From the NCBI GenBank assembly GCA_946886435.1, contig CAMPIR010000005.1, positions 1 through 17,859 on the forward strand: a DNA stretch of 17,859 nucleotides. The letters are read 5' to 3'. Shown piece after piece: positions 1 to 7,937 of the stretch. Both the position numbers and the translations under genes were made by a program. This stretch comes from an uncultured Candidatus Saccharibacteria bacterium. GTDB taxonomy: Bacteria > Patescibacteria > Saccharimonadia > Saccharimonadales > UBA5946. How positions within the stretch are numbered: position 1 is the first letter of the stretch; every line of letters begins with the position of its first letter. Under the pieces are notes generated by a model, which saw nothing but the letters and a program-made list of their open reading frames with translations, ran no database searches and had not been told where the DNA came from.

Positions 1-49
1 CGCTCATCAGTATATCATATCTTCACCTCTGTTAATAAAGAACAAAATA

Positions 50-58
50 TGATATTAT
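50..58 (+). promoter_or_regulatory. Extended -10 promoter for the small ORF at 68
   Basis: TGATATTAT fits the extended -10 pattern TGN-TATNNT, with the hexamer at 53-58. It ends 9 nt before the ATG at 68, so a start site 6-7 nt downstream would give a leader of only 2-3 nt. No good -35 hexamer is visible. Bases 1-49 hold no supported gene. On the minus strand there is a TATGAT at 19-14 followed 6 nt later by an ATG at 7, which could be the edge of a divergent leaderless gene, but only two codons lie inside the window. Confidence 0.4.
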
Positions 59-67
59 GGTATCAAT

Positions 68-277
68 ATGGAAAATAGCAACGACCACCTTGAGAGTTTC
101 TGGATAACCGAAGCTGCCCTTATGCGAAGATTCGGGGGCACAGCGCTTGCCGTTGCAGGTATTTTCGCGGTCAGTGGCAGAATCAACGCTGCAGCAAAGA
201 TCGCAGCTGTCTCTAGCGGTTCGCTCATTGTATCCGAGATCGAACGGCGAATAGGCCAAAGGATTAACGGCCAATAA
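68..277 (+). CDS. Small hypothetical protein, possibly membrane-associated (69 aa)
   Basis: I do not recognise this protein. It has a polar, acidic N-terminus (about residues 1-15) followed by an Ala/Gly/Val-rich segment at about 23-37 that could be one short membrane helix. A second Ala/Ser-rich amphipathic stretch and a charged C-terminus with several Arg follow. There is no SD site, but an extended -10 ends 9 nt before the ATG, which supports a leaderless start. It lies 141 bp upstream of the ABC exporter on the same strand and might be cotranscribed with it, although a separate candidate promoter sits between them. A chance ORF cannot be excluded. The start is the only ATG that fits the promoter position. 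Confidence 0.5.
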   Translation: MENSNDHLESFWITEAALMRRFGGTALAVAGIFAVSGRINAAAKIAAVSSGSLIVSEIERRIGQRINGQ

Positions 278-303
278 GCCTTTTCAACACCGTAAGAGTC
301 CCG

Positions 304-321
304 TATAGTAGAGGCTACTAT
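304..321 (+). promoter_or_regulatory. Candidate promoter with a 7-bp inverted repeat over the -10 (ABC exporter)
   Basis: A TATAGT hexamer (304-309) overlaps a perfect inverted repeat, ATAGTAG-AGG-CTACTAT (305-321). A weak -35 (TTTTCA) lies 17 bp upstream. The start site would fall inside the right arm, a usual place for a repressor operator. The same bases could also form a small RNA hairpin at the 5' end of a leader of about 100 nt. The rest of 278-418 shows nothing else I can support apart from the SD site just before 419. Confidence 0.3.
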
Positions 322-407
322 GAATCGATAAGGTTCCTCTATTCGTACGCATTCGGACGCACCGAACCGCAAACGACATAAACACTACTTACTAAAACCG
401 AAAGATC

Positions 408-412
408 GGAGG
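408..412 (+). promoter_or_regulatory. SD site that fixes a TTG start
   Basis: GGAGG is followed by six bases and then TTG at 419. This spacing decides the start, because the next in-frame ATG lies inside the first conserved helix region. Confidence 0.75.
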
Positions 413-418
413 TTAGAT

Positions 419-2170
419 TTGCAAAAAGAAACTTTAAAGCTGTTCTGGCGCTACAGCAAGCCCTACGCCATGCGGCGCAACATTGCGCTCACGTTCGTCA
501 TACTTGCAACTATCGTCGAAAGCTATGCGGCCCCCTATATATTAGCCCTTTTTATCGATAGACTTCAGCAAGGAAACGTTACCCTGGATAACTCCTGGCA
601 ACTGATTGCCCTATACGCTGCAACGCTCCTCGTGAGCACCGTTATCCTTTGGCGTATCACTTTGTGGGCAACCTGGTCGTTTGAGGTTATGTCTCAACGT
701 AGCCTCGCAGGCGACGTGCTCGGTAAGCTCACTGATCAAAGCCTGTCGTTTCACGCCAACCGTTTCGGCGGATCGTTGATCAGTCAGACTTCGAAGCTCG
801 TCGGCTCTCTCGAGCGCTTCTGGGATACAGTAATCTGGAACTTTTCACCTATTATCATCGGCGTTGTCACTGCGACCATAGTACTCGGGTTTATTTACTG
901 GCCGGCAGCCATCTTTCTGTTCGTAATGTCAGTACTGTTCACGATCTCGGTGTTTTTCGGTTCGCGGTTTATGCTCGAACGCAACAAGCAAGATGTCGCC
1001 GCCTATACCGCAATGACAGGCTATATCGCAGATATCGTGACGAACATCCAAACGGTCAAAACATTCGGTTCAGAAGCGGATGAGAAGAGGGAGACGCTAA
1101 AACGCGCCGACACGTGGCTCGAAAAGTCGCTGTTTTCGATGCGTGGTTTTCTCAGCATCAGTACGCTTTGGTCGACTTTGATAGTTATCGCCTATGTTGG
1201 TGTGTTAGTGTTTGCCGTGCTCGCCAGTGAAAGCGGGACGGTATCTATCGGCACAATCTTTTTGATCATAACGTACAGCGCGACGGTTATCCGTCATCTG
1301 TGGGGAATCAATGGCGTGATGCGTAACTACAACCGCATCATGGGCGACGCTCACGATATGGTCGAGATACTGACTCTTGACCCCGCTATACGCGATGTTG
1401 GAACAAAAAAGCTAACAGTCCCTCACGGCGCGGTCGTATTCGAAGATATGTCATTTGCCCACGACGATGGCGGGGGCGAACGAGTATTCAAAGGCTTCAA
1501 CCTCGTGATCCCAGCAGGACAAAGGGTTGGCATCGTTGGCCATAGTGGATCAGGTAAAACCACCCTAACCCGTTTACTGCTACGCTTTAGCGATATTGAT
1601 ACTGGCACCATATCTATCGATAGTAACGATATAGCATCGGTCACTCAGCGGAGTCTTCGCGAATCTATCGCCTACGTCGCCCAAGAGCCGATGCTGTTTC
1701 ACCGCTCGCTCGCCGACAATATCGCCTACGGCCGACCTGGTGCCACCAGGAAACAAATCATAGACGCGGCGAAAAAGGCCCACGCCTATGAATTCATCAA
1801 AAAGCTTCCGGAAGGCCTCGACACGACTGTCGGCGAACGCGGCGTCAAGCTCTCAGGAGGACAACGCCAGCGCATAGCTATTGCCAGGGCGATACTCAAG
1901 GACGCTTCGATCCTGGTTCTCGATGAAGCGACGAGCGCCCTCGATAGCGAAAGCGAAAAGCTCATCCAGGCCAGTCTCGATACGCTCATGAAAAACCGCA
2001 CAAGTATCGTGATCGCGCATCGCCTCAGTACGATCGCGAAACTCGACCGGATCATCGTGCTCGAAAACGGCCAGATCGTTGAAGACGGCTCGCACAAAGA
2101 ACTGATCGCGCAACAGGGCGTCTACGCATCCCTCTGGGCTCATCAAAGTGGCGGCTTTATCGAGGAGTAA
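419..2170 (+). CDS. ABC transporter, half-size exporter with fused permease and ATPase
   Basis: A 583-aa type IV (MsbA/ABCB-like) half-transporter expected to work as a homodimer in the cytoplasmic membrane. The substrate is unknown; lipids, peptides or drugs are typical for the family. An N-terminal six-helix permease domain covers about residues 20-315, with hydrophobic segments near 22-45, 62-82, 140-182 and 245-295. The ATPase domain covers about 335-575. Walker A GHSGSGKT is at 374-381, the Q-loop Gln in YVAQEP at 422, the signature LSGGQ at 478-482, Walker B ILVLDEA at 498-504 and the H-loop His at 534, so all catalytic elements are present. Translation starts at TTG, supported by GGAGG six bases upstream. 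It is the last gene before a strong terminator and shows no second ABC partner, which supports a homodimer. The specific role is not assignable from sequence. Confidence 0.95.
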   Translation: MQKETLKLFWRYSKPYAMRRNIALTFVILATIVESYAAPYILALFIDRLQQGNVTLDNSWQLIALYAATLLVSTVILWRITLWATWSFEVMSQRSLAGDVLGKLTDQSLSFHANRFGGSLISQTSKLVGSLERFWDTVIWNFSPIIIGVVTATIVLGFIYWPAAIFLFVMSVLFTISVFFGSRFMLERNKQDVAAYTAMTGYIADIVTNIQTVKTFGSEADEKRETLKRADTWLEKSLFSMRGFLSISTLWSTLIVIAYVGVLVFAVLASESGTVSIGTIFLIITYSATVIRHLWGINGVMRNYNRIMGDAHDMVEILTLDPAIRDVGTKKLTVPHGAVVFEDMSFAHDDGGGERVFKGFNLVIPAGQRVGIVGHSGSGKTTLTRLLLRFSDIDTGTISIDSNDIASVTQRSLRESIAYVAQEPMLFHRSLADNIAYGRPGATRKQIIDAAKKAHAYEFIKKLPEGLDTTVGERGVKLSGGQRQRIAIARAILKDASILVLDEATSALDSESEKLIQASLDTLMKNRTSIVIAHRLSTIAKLDRIIVLENGQIVEDGSHKELIAQQGVYASLWAHQSGGFIEE

Positions 2171-2201
2171 AAAAGAACGCCCATCGCGGGCGTTCTTTTT
2201 T
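2171..2201. terminator. Bidirectional rho-independent terminator
   Basis: GAACGCCC (2175-2182) pairs with GGGCGTTC (2188-2195) around a 5-nt loop. The stem is flanked by an A-run (2168-2174) and a T-run (2196-2201), so it works from both sides. It starts at the stop codon of the ABC exporter and lies about 20 nt past the stop of the convergent bL25 gene, and therefore serves both. Confidence 0.9.
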
Positions 2202-2219
2202 ACCTGTCACGTATAGGTC

Positions 2220-2990
2220 TTAGCTCTTGGCGTCAACGTTGCTCTGTTTTGGCTCGTCTTGACCCTTGCCACCTGGACGAGACTCTTCAGCCTGAGACTC
2301 CTGGTCGGTATCTGCGCCATTTTCTGACTCAACAGCCTCTTCATCTTCTGCGTCACCGCCTGCTGACTCGTTGGCAGCTTGCATCGCAGCAGGTTCCCAG
2401 ACGCTCGCAACCATCAGGTCGGTAATACTTGGTTTCTCTTCGTCAGGGTTATCATGGTGGCCATCGTCGTGCTCTACGAACTCAACACCACTTGGCAAAT
2501 CAGCATCGGCAAGCGTCACACGCTCACCGGCTTCTGCGAGGTGTGCGATCGATACCCGTACCGCATCAGGGAGGTCCATCGGCAACGCTCTAACCTCAAC
2601 TTTGTCGAGCGCCTGAAGAACGATCAAACCAGCCTTTTCGGCCTCTGATTCGCCTTCACCAACCAACATGATAGGCACTTCTGCGATCACCGGGTCACTG
2701 GCTTTGACGGCGTGAAACGAAACATGTTTAATGGTTCGTTTCACTGGATCGTGATCAACGTCTTTGATCATGGCGATTTTTTTCTTGCTACCGATCGTCA
2801 GGTGAACGGGTGCATGTTTGCCTGCCTCGGCATATGCCTTGGCGACAAGGTTATTTGCCACCTGCGCGCTAATCGGTTCAATACCTGGACCATAGACAAC
2901 CACCGGGACCAAACCCTCCCGCCGCAGTTTTGCGACCTTTTTGCCGTGCACGGTGCGTTCATCTAGTTTCAGTGTTACTTTATCTCCCAT
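2220..2990 (-). CDS. rplY: Large ribosomal subunit protein bL25, CTC form
   Basis: A 256-aa protein that binds 5S rRNA in the large ribosomal subunit. The N-terminal L25 domain (about 1-93) has the KLRREGLVPVVVYG region and the DPVKRTIKHVSFHAV strand that ends the 5S-binding barrel. A second beta domain of the CTC/TL5 type covers about 98-200 (EVPIMLVGEG, then the VEVRALP and DLPSGVE regions). The last 50-60 residues are a highly acidic, low-complexity tail rich in Glu, Asp, Gln and Ser, and a His/Asp-rich loop lies at about 173-185. The start at 2990 is chosen because AAGGAG (3000-2995) lies four bases before this ATG; an earlier in-frame ATG would add 18 unlike residues and remove that spacing. 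It is transcribed alone from the promoter at 3043-3035, divergently from the DedA gene, and ends at the shared terminator. Confidence 0.93.
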   Translation of the reverse strand: MGDKVTLKLDERTVHGKKVAKLRREGLVPVVVYGPGIEPISAQVANNLVAKAYAEAGKHAPVHLTIGSKKKIAMIKDVDHDPVKRTIKHVSFHAVKASDPVIAEVPIMLVGEGESEAEKAGLIVLQALDKVEVRALPMDLPDAVRVSIAHLAEAGERVTLADADLPSGVEFVEHDDGHHDNPDEEKPSITDLMVASVWEPAAMQAANESAGGDAEDEEAVESENGADTDQESQAEESRPGGKGQDEPKQSNVDAKS

Positions 2991-3034
2991 ATCTCTCCTT
3001 CCGGATACTTTTACGGAGCTAGTATTGTGCTTAT

Positions 3035-3043
3035 AGTATACCA
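3035..3043 (-). promoter_or_regulatory. Extended -10 promoter of bL25
   Basis: On the minus strand TGGTATACT (3043-3035) is an extended -10 with one mismatch to TATAAT. It implies a leader of roughly 38 nt before the ATG at 2990, enough for the AAGGAG SD site. It faces away from the DedA promoter 17 bp to the right, so the two polymerase sites overlap. Confidence 0.6.
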
Positions 3044-3059
3044 CGTATCAGAGGTGGCG

Positions 3060-3068
3060 TGGTACAAT
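3060..3068 (+). promoter_or_regulatory. Extended -10 promoter of the DedA gene
   Basis: TGGTACAAT is an extended -10 that ends 10 nt before the ATG at 3079, so the transcript would have a leader of only 3-4 nt. No SD site lies before the gene. No clear -35 is present. Confidence 0.5.
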
Positions 3069-3078
3069 CAACCCTAGC

Positions 3079-3795
3079 ATGAAAAAATACCTCCCCTTTG
3101 TGATTGCGTTTATCGTCCTCTGTCTCGGCGCCATTGGCTATCTCACCATCGATCACTACGGCCTCGACGCGCTCATAAATCTCGTCGGTGTTGCCGGTAT
3201 CGCCGGTATCGTTTTTGCCGAATCGGGCTTGCTCATCGGGTTCTTTTTGCCTGGAGATAGCCTGCTGTTTACGGCTGGCTTCCTGGTGCACCAGAACATA
3301 CTGGACTTCAATATCCATGTACTTGCAGCTATCCTTTTCACTGCGGCAGCGCTTGGTGACAATGTCGGCTACGCTTTTGGCCAGCGGGTTGGTCGCAGGC
3401 TGTTTCACAAAGAAGACTCCTTGCTATTTCGCAAGGAAAATCTTCATCGGGCAGAATATTTTTATGAACAGAACGGCGCCAAAACTATCGTATTAGCCCG
3501 TTTCGTACCGGTGATACGTACCTTTGCGCCGATCATTGCCGGTATCAGCAGCATGCGCTATCGAACATTTTTTATATATAACCTTTTTGGTGCGTTTTTA
3601 TGGGCGGTTGGCCTCACCTACCTAGGCTACTTTGCCGGTAATGCCATCGAAGCGGCCGGTATCAATATCGAATATGTTATCCTCGGCATCATCTTTGTCT
3701 CCATCCTACCGCCGATCATCCACGTCCTCAAAGAACCAAAGAGCCGCGCAGCACTAAAGCATCACGCAAAGCGCGTGACGACTCGCAAAAAATAA
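3079..3795 (+). CDS. DedA (SNARE-associated) family membrane protein
   Basis: A 238-aa integral membrane protein of the DedA/PF09335 superfamily, which includes undecaprenyl-phosphate and phospholipid flippases. Visible hallmarks are the re-entrant motif with E48 and the run GLLIGFFLPGDSLLFTAGF (50-68), with acidic residue D60; the GDNVGYAFGQRVGR segment at 93-106; and RFVPVIRTFAPIIAG at 141-155 with the conserved Arg pair R141 and R147. Hydrophobic helices lie near 5-22, 32-56, 60-72, 82-100, 165-188 and 198-216. The basic C-terminal tail is likely cytoplasmic. Length is typical of the family. The start follows a -10 element by 10 nt and has no SD. Recycling of undecaprenyl phosphate would suit the wall genes elsewhere in the window, but the exact substrate is inference. 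Confidence 0.93.
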   Translation: MKKYLPFVIAFIVLCLGAIGYLTIDHYGLDALINLVGVAGIAGIVFAESGLLIGFFLPGDSLLFTAGFLVHQNILDFNIHVLAAILFTAAALGDNVGYAFGQRVGRRLFHKEDSLLFRKENLHRAEYFYEQNGAKTIVLARFVPVIRTFAPIIAGISSMRYRTFFIYNLFGAFLWAVGLTYLGYFAGNAIEAAGINIEYVILGIIFVSILPPIIHVLKEPKSRAALKHHAKRVTTRKK

Positions 3796-3806
3796 CGACT
3801 TTCTTT

Positions 3807-4361
3807 CTACCGTCGAGGTTTCTTCCAGGGGAAGGTATGACGCATCGCTCGGAGTACTGCTGGCTTTTCATGTTTGTACGCAAGATAGGCGAAAACTGAC
3901 GCGAACAATGCGCCGACCCACCCAACGATTAAGTCAGATATCGTATCACGCAAACCATCACCCTGGTACTCTCTTCCGATCAACCATACTGTATCCGGCT
4001 GGCTCCAGCGCTGCATGTTCGCTCTAAACAGCGCATCCATCGTGAACTCAAAGATCTCCCATCCAACCGCAATGACCGTCGCAAATGCGAACGCAAAGAC
4101 CGCAATAAACAGCGGGCTGATCGCCATGTTGTAACGGGCGTTGAAGAAATATACCATCAAAAATCCGACCAAACCGACGATCACACCAGAGATCGTGTGC
4201 AACATATCGTCCCACCACCAGAATGACTTATAGGCGCCGAGTAGTTCACCGGCGACCAAGGCTGCGATGGCGAACACGATCAACACCCCCAGCAAGATAT
4301 AGGGGACGTTTTTTATGAGGCCACGACTGTGCCTGATGGTTTTACTGGTACTTCGCTTCAT
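3807..4361 (-). CDS. YjdF/DUF2238-like integral membrane protein
   Basis: A 184-aa protein with about four membrane segments (near 20-42, 56-74, 80-103 and 142-163) and a basic C-terminus. It resembles the YjdF/DUF2238 group in its conserved polar residues within or beside the membrane: WDDMLH (50-55), WEIFE (101-105) and GDGLRDTISDL (134-144). Function is unknown in the family. The start at 4361 is chosen because it lies 10 nt after the uvrA stop, behind a modest purine-rich site (AGAGAG), and gives a normal family length. A longer reading frame reaches 4517 but overlaps the conserved end of uvrA. It is probably cotranscribed with uvrA. It ends 11 nt from the convergent DedA stop with no terminator visible between them. 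Confidence 0.8.
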   Translation of the reverse strand: MKRSTSKTIRHSRGLIKNVPYILLGVLIVFAIAALVAGELLGAYKSFWWWDDMLHTISGVIVGLVGFLMVYFFNARYNMAISPLFIAVFAFAFATVIAVGWEIFEFTMDALFRANMQRWSQPDTVWLIGREYQGDGLRDTISDLIVGWVGALFASVFAYLAYKHEKPAVLRAMRHTFPWKKPRR

Positions 4362-4371
4362 CGTCTCTCTA

Positions 4372-7182
4372 CTAAAGCAGTTGTTTGAGATATTTGCCAG
4401 TCGCACTGTCAGGATTTTTGGCAACCTGTTCTGGAGTACCTTCGGCAACAACCTTGCCGCCACCAGCCCCGCCTTCGGGACCCATGTCGATGATATGATC
4501 GGCAGATTTGATGACATCGAGGTTGTGTTCGATGATCACCATGCTGTTTCCAGTGTTGACGAGTGCTTGCAAAACATGGAGAAGTTTCTTGACATCTGCG
4601 CTATGCAAGCCGGTTGTTGGTTCGTCTAGGATATATATCGTTTTGCCGGTCGCGCGACGTGACAACTCAGTCGCGAGCTTGATACGCTGAGCCTCACCGC
4701 CAGAAAAGGTTGTCGCCGGTTGGCCGAGCTTGATATAACCGAGGCCGACTTCAACGAGGGTATCCATCTTGCGTTTTATAGCGGGAAGATTTTCGAAAAA
4801 CTCGGCCGCATACTCAACGGTCATATCGAGCACGTCAGAGATTGTCTTTCCTTTGTAGGTAATCTCGAGGGCTTCGCGGTTGTAGCGTTTACCCTTACAG
4901 ACTTCACACTCTACATAGACGTCGGGCAGGAAATGCATCTCAATCTTTATGACACCGTCACCCTGACAATTTTCACAGCGACCGCCACGAACGTTAAAGC
5001 TAAACCGCCCGGCTTTGTAGCCACGAATCTCGGCCTCTGGTGTGCTCGCAAACAGTTCACGAATAGCCGTAAAGACACCTGTGTACGTTGCTGGATTTGA
5101 GCGCGGCGTACGGCCGATAGGGCTCTGGTCGATGACGATCGCTTTATCGAGCTGATCTATCCCCTCGATAGCGTCGTGACTACCTGGAACGTCATGAGCA
5201 CGGTGTAGCCGTGCCGCCAGCTCTTTGGCGAGAATGTCGTTAATAAGCGTCGACTTGCCAGAACCGCTAACTCCACTAACAACCGTCATTACACCAAGCG
5301 GCACCTCCACATCAACATTTTTGAGGTTATGTTCACGCGCATTCTTTATAAAAAGCACGTTGCCACTACCCTTGCGTCGCTTTTTCGGCACCGGAATAGA
5401 TTGCTTGCCGCTGAGATACTGTCCAGTGATACTATTATCATTTTTCGCCACTTCGTCGGGCGTACCGACCGCACAGATCTCGCCACCATGAACACCGGCT
5501 CCCGGGCCGATATCGAGCAAGTAGTCCGCTTCACGAATAGTATCTTCATCATGCTCCACGACAATGACAGTATTACCGAGGTCACGGAGATGCTTCAACG
5601 TTGCAATCAGACGGTCATTATCGCGCTGATGAAGGCCAATCGATGGTTCATCGAGTACATAGAGTACCCCCTGTAGGCCAGAACCAATCTGCGTTGCTAG
5701 GCGAATACGCTGCGCTTCCCCACCGGACAGCGTGTTAGCGGCGCGGCTGAGCTCTAGATATGTCAGACCGACGTCCGACATAAAGCCGAGACGAGACGTT
5801 ATTTCTTTAAAAATCTGTTCCGAAATCTGTCGCTCACGCTCATCGAGCTTGAGGGTGTTTCGAAACAGCTCGAGTGCGTCAACGACGCTCAAGTCAGAAA
5901 TGTCCATGATATTGAGTCCATGGATGGTAACAGCCAATACTTCAGGTTTGAGGCGCTTGCCCTGACAGGCGTGACAGGATCGCTCGCGCATAAATCGCTC
6001 GATGTCGCGGCGCATAAACTCACTGTCGGTTTCCTTGTGCCGTCGCTCAAGGTTCGGTATAACCCCCTCGTATGCCGAATCAAAATGTCGCCCGACATTC
6101 AGCTTGACGCGATACTTTTGGCTACCCGTTCCGTAGAGAATCTTCTCCAAGTCCTCGCCACTCAAATCACCCACCTTAGTGTGAACCGAGAAGCCATGGG
6201 CTTCGCCGACTGCGGCGAGCTTTTTCATATACCAAGCGTCGGAGTTCACCCGGTTGTATGGACGAATGGCACCTTCGGCAATCGTCAGGTTTGGGTTAAA
6301 AACGAGCTCAGGGTCAACTTCAAGACGATTTCCGAGCCCGGTACATACCGGACAGGCACCAAACGGCGAGTTAAAGCTAAAGAGTCGCGGCTCAAGCTCC
6401 GGGATGACAATATCCGGATGGTCCACACAAGCATATCGCTGCGAATAAAGATGGGTTTCATCGGTATCAGCGTCGAGCACCATAACCGTACCGCCTCCGA
6501 TATCGAGCCCCTGCTCGACAGACTGGGCGACGCGACCACGACTTTCCTCATTTATAACGACACGGTCGACGACAATTTCGATCGAGTGTTTGTATTTCTT
6601 GTCGAGTTCAGGGAATTCGTCGAGTGCATAGATAACGCCGTCGACTCGGGCGCGGGCAAAACCGAGGCGAGTATACTGCTCCGGCACATGCGCAAACTCA
6701 CCCTTTTTGTCGATAACGACGGGTGCCATTAGCATGAGCCGTTTGCCGTCACCGAGCTTCATCACCTCATCCACGATCACTTGTGGTGTGCGGCGAGTGA
6801 CGGGGTTACCGTCGATTGGACAGTGCGGTATGCCGACACGGGCAAAAAAGAGACGTAGGTAGTCATAGATTTCCGTGACCGTTGCCACCGTCGAACGGGG
6901 ATTGCGACTCGTTGACTTCTGGTCGATAGAAATCGCCGGACTAAGACCTTCGATCTGGTCGACGTCGGGCTTCTCCATCAAACCGAGGAATTGCCTGGCA
7001 TAACTACTCAGGCTCTCAACGTAGCGACGCTGGCCTTCGGCATAGATCGTATCGAACGCAAGAGAAGATTTCCCCGACCCGCTGAGACCGGTGATAACGA
7101 CCAATTTATCACGCGGTATTTCTACGGAAACGTTCTTTAGATTGTGCTCACGCGCACCGGTAACTCGGATAACCTCTGACAT
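4372..7182 (-). CDS. uvrA: UvrABC excinuclease subunit A
   Basis: A 936-aa damage-recognition ATPase of nucleotide excision repair that loads UvrB onto DNA lesions; the length is normal. It has two fused ABC-type ATPase halves. The first has Walker A GLSGSGKS (32-39) and signature [12 protein letters not shown] (485-496) followed by [10 protein letters not shown]. The second has Walker [10 protein letters not shown] (637-645) and the later [14 protein letters not shown] with [10 protein letters not shown]. Zinc modules are visible: the first as C252/H255 with C277/C280, in which one Cys is replaced by His; then CHAC at 403-406; and near the C-terminus CENC paired with CEVC. There is no SD site. 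A perfect TATAAT ends 9 nt before the ATG, with a GTGACA -35, so the message is likely leaderless. It leads a unit with the YjdF-like gene. Confidence 0.98.
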   Translation of the reverse strand: MSEVIRVTGAREHNLKNVSVEIPRDKLVVITGLSGSGKSSLAFDTIYAEGQRRYVESLSSYARQFLGLMEKPDVDQIEGLSPAISIDQKSTSRNPRSTVATVTEIYDYLRLFFARVGIPHCPIDGNPVTRRTPQVIVDEVMKLGDGKRLMLMAPVVIDKKGEFAHVPEQYTRLGFARARVDGVIYALDEFPELDKKYKHSIEIVVDRVVINEESRGRVAQSVEQGLDIGGGTVMVLDADTDETHLYSQRYACVDHPDIVIPELEPRLFSFNSPFGACPVCTGLGNRLEVDPELVFNPNLTIAEGAIRPYNRVNSDAWYMKKLAAVGEAHGFSVHTKVGDLSGEDLEKILYGTGSQKYRVKLNVGRHFDSAYEGVIPNLERRHKETDSEFMRRDIERFMRERSCHACQGKRLKPEVLAVTIHGLNIMDISDLSVVDALELFRNTLKLDERERQISEQIFKEITSRLGFMSDVGLTYLELSRAANTLSGGEAQRIRLATQIGSGLQGVLYVLDEPSIGLHQRDNDRLIATLKHLRDLGNTVIVVEHDEDTIREADYLLDIGPGAGVHGGEICAVGTPDEVAKNDNSITGQYLSGKQSIPVPKKRRKGSGNVLFIKNAREHNLKNVDVEVPLGVMTVVSGVSGSGKSTLINDILAKELAARLHRAHDVPGSHDAIEGIDQLDKAIVIDQSPIGRTPRSNPATYTGVFTAIRELFASTPEAEIRGYKAGRFSFNVRGGRCENCQGDGVIKIEMHFLPDVYVECEVCKGKRYNREALEITYKGKTISDVLDMTVEYAAEFFENLPAIKRKMDTLVEVGLGYIKLGQPATTFSGGEAQRIKLATELSRRATGKTIYILDEPTTGLHSADVKKLLHVLQALVNTGNSMVIIEHNLDVIKSADHIIDMGPEGGAGGGKVVAEGTPEQVAKNPDSATGKYLKQLL

Positions 7183-7191
7183 AACTCATCC

Positions 7192-7221
7192 ATTATACTC
7201 TGTTATGCCTCTCTATGTCAC
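7192..7221 (-). promoter_or_regulatory. uvrA promoter, leaderless type
   Basis: The minus strand has GTGACA (7221-7216), an 18-bp spacer and a perfect TATAAT (7197-7192). The -10 ends 9 nt before the uvrA ATG, which puts the expected start site 2-3 nt before the start codon. No LexA-type operator (CTGT-N8-ACAG or the Gram-positive form) was seen in 7183-7242. Confidence 0.7.
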
Positions 7222-7230
7222 GAATGCGAG

Positions 7231-7236
7231 TATACT
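7231..7236 (+). promoter_or_regulatory. -10 element of the PGPGW gene, leaderless type
   Basis: TATACT is followed by only six bases before the ATG at 7243, so transcription would begin at or next to the start codon. It is divergent from and 33 bp away from the uvrA -10. A -35 is not evident. Confidence 0.5.
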
Positions 7237-7242
7237 AAGGCC

Positions 7243-7569
7243 ATGAAACGCACGCAGCAACGTTGGGAACGACTACCTGATCGCATCCGCCGTCCACTCG
7301 TTATCATACTGGGAGGTCTGCTAATAATCCTCGCCGGCCTCGTCGGATGGATTCCCGGTCCCGGTGGCTCGGTAATATTCCTACTCGGTATAGCTGTGCT
7401 CGCAACAGAGTTCGAGTGGGCAGAGCGTTTGCGCGACTATCTTCTCGGTCTCATCAAATCTATCGGTCGCTATATGCAGCGACACCCTGCCTACAGCCTA
7501 GCGTTTATCTTCGCTGGCGCAGTTATCATCGGGTGGTTGTTCTTCCTCCTCTATACTCATATAATCTAG
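7243..7569 (+). CDS. PGPGW-motif small transmembrane protein
   Basis: A 108-aa protein resembling the 'putative transmembrane protein PGPGW' family (PF09656/TIGR02611). The N-terminal 22 residues are basic and cytoplasmic-looking. Then comes a hydrophobic helix (about 23-38), the family motif as GWIPGPGG (39-46; Gly replaces the usual Trp), a second hydrophobic stretch (47-60), a charged linker beginning [12 protein letters not shown], and a C-terminal helix (about 86-107). Family function is unknown. There is no SD; the -10 ends six bases before the ATG. It is followed at 36 nt by another small membrane protein that has its own -10-like sequences. Confidence 0.8.
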   Translation: MKRTQQRWERLPDRIRRPLVIILGGLLIILAGLVGWIPGPGGSVIFLLGIAVLATEFEWAERLRDYLLGLIKSIGRYMQRHPAYSLAFIFAGAVIIGWLFFLLYTHII

Positions 7570-7588
7570 TTGATTTTTGTTCACTTTT

Positions 7589-7601
7589 ATGATAGTATAG
7601 T
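7589..7601 (+). promoter_or_regulatory. Overlapping -10-like hexamers before the ORF at 7605
   Basis: TATGAT (7589-7594) ends 10 nt before the ATG at 7605 and fits a leader of 3-4 nt. A second hexamer, TATAGT (7596-7601), is only 3 nt from the ATG and is less likely to be used for it. No convincing -35 is seen. Confidence 0.35.
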
Positions 7602-7604
7602 CCG

Positions 7605-7937
7605 ATGAATACACGCGTGATTTTTTGGGCCAGCGTAGCGATAGTGTCGCTTTTCGTGTGTGTGAAAACCCCTCTTTTACCGATGGTGTTTGCGCTTCTT
7701 ATCATGGGAATTATACCGGGAACCGGTGCCGTTGTACCGGCCTGGATTATGCTACTTATCTACCCGCTCGTTTTTGTCGGTGCCATCATATGGCTCACGC
7801 GGCAATCACTGCTTGTTGGCGCCCCTCAGCAACCGAAGCTAAGCCGAGCAAAGACTGTCTCCCCTAAAAAGAAACGATCACCACAAGCTAAAACCAGCAG
7901 TCGTCGTTATCGAGCCGCTAAAGGTCAGAAGGCATAA
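7605..7937 (+). CDS. Small membrane protein with a basic C-terminal tail (hypothetical)
   Basis: I do not recognise a family. The 110-aa product has two to three hydrophobic segments (about 5-21, 25-40 and 44-65) with a Gly/Pro turn, IIPGTGAVVP, between them. The last 40 or so residues are strongly basic (KKKRSPQ, RRYRAAKGQK) and would lie in the cytoplasm, where they could touch nucleic acid or anionic lipid. The PGTG turn faintly echoes the PGPG turn of the gene just upstream, so the two could be distant paralogues or partners; this is inference. The 3' end overlaps the convergent exonuclease I gene by 20 bp. No SD is present. Confidence 0.65.
   Translation: MNTRVIFWASVAIVSLFVCVKTPLLPMVFALLIMGIIPGTGAVVPAWIMLLIYPLVFVGAIIWLTRQSLLVGAPQQPKLSRAKTVSPKKKRSPQAKTSSRRYRAAKGQKA

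Noticed and set aside
1..30. Minus-strand SD (AGAGGTG) and start at the left edge
   Set aside because: The ATG at a fitting distance is followed by a stop after two codons, and the other ATG (at 7) leaves only two codons inside the window.
5700..6500. C-x-x-H in the first UvrA zinc module as a defect
   Set aside because: The same Cys-to-His exchange is known in other bacterial UvrA proteins, so it still plausibly binds zinc.
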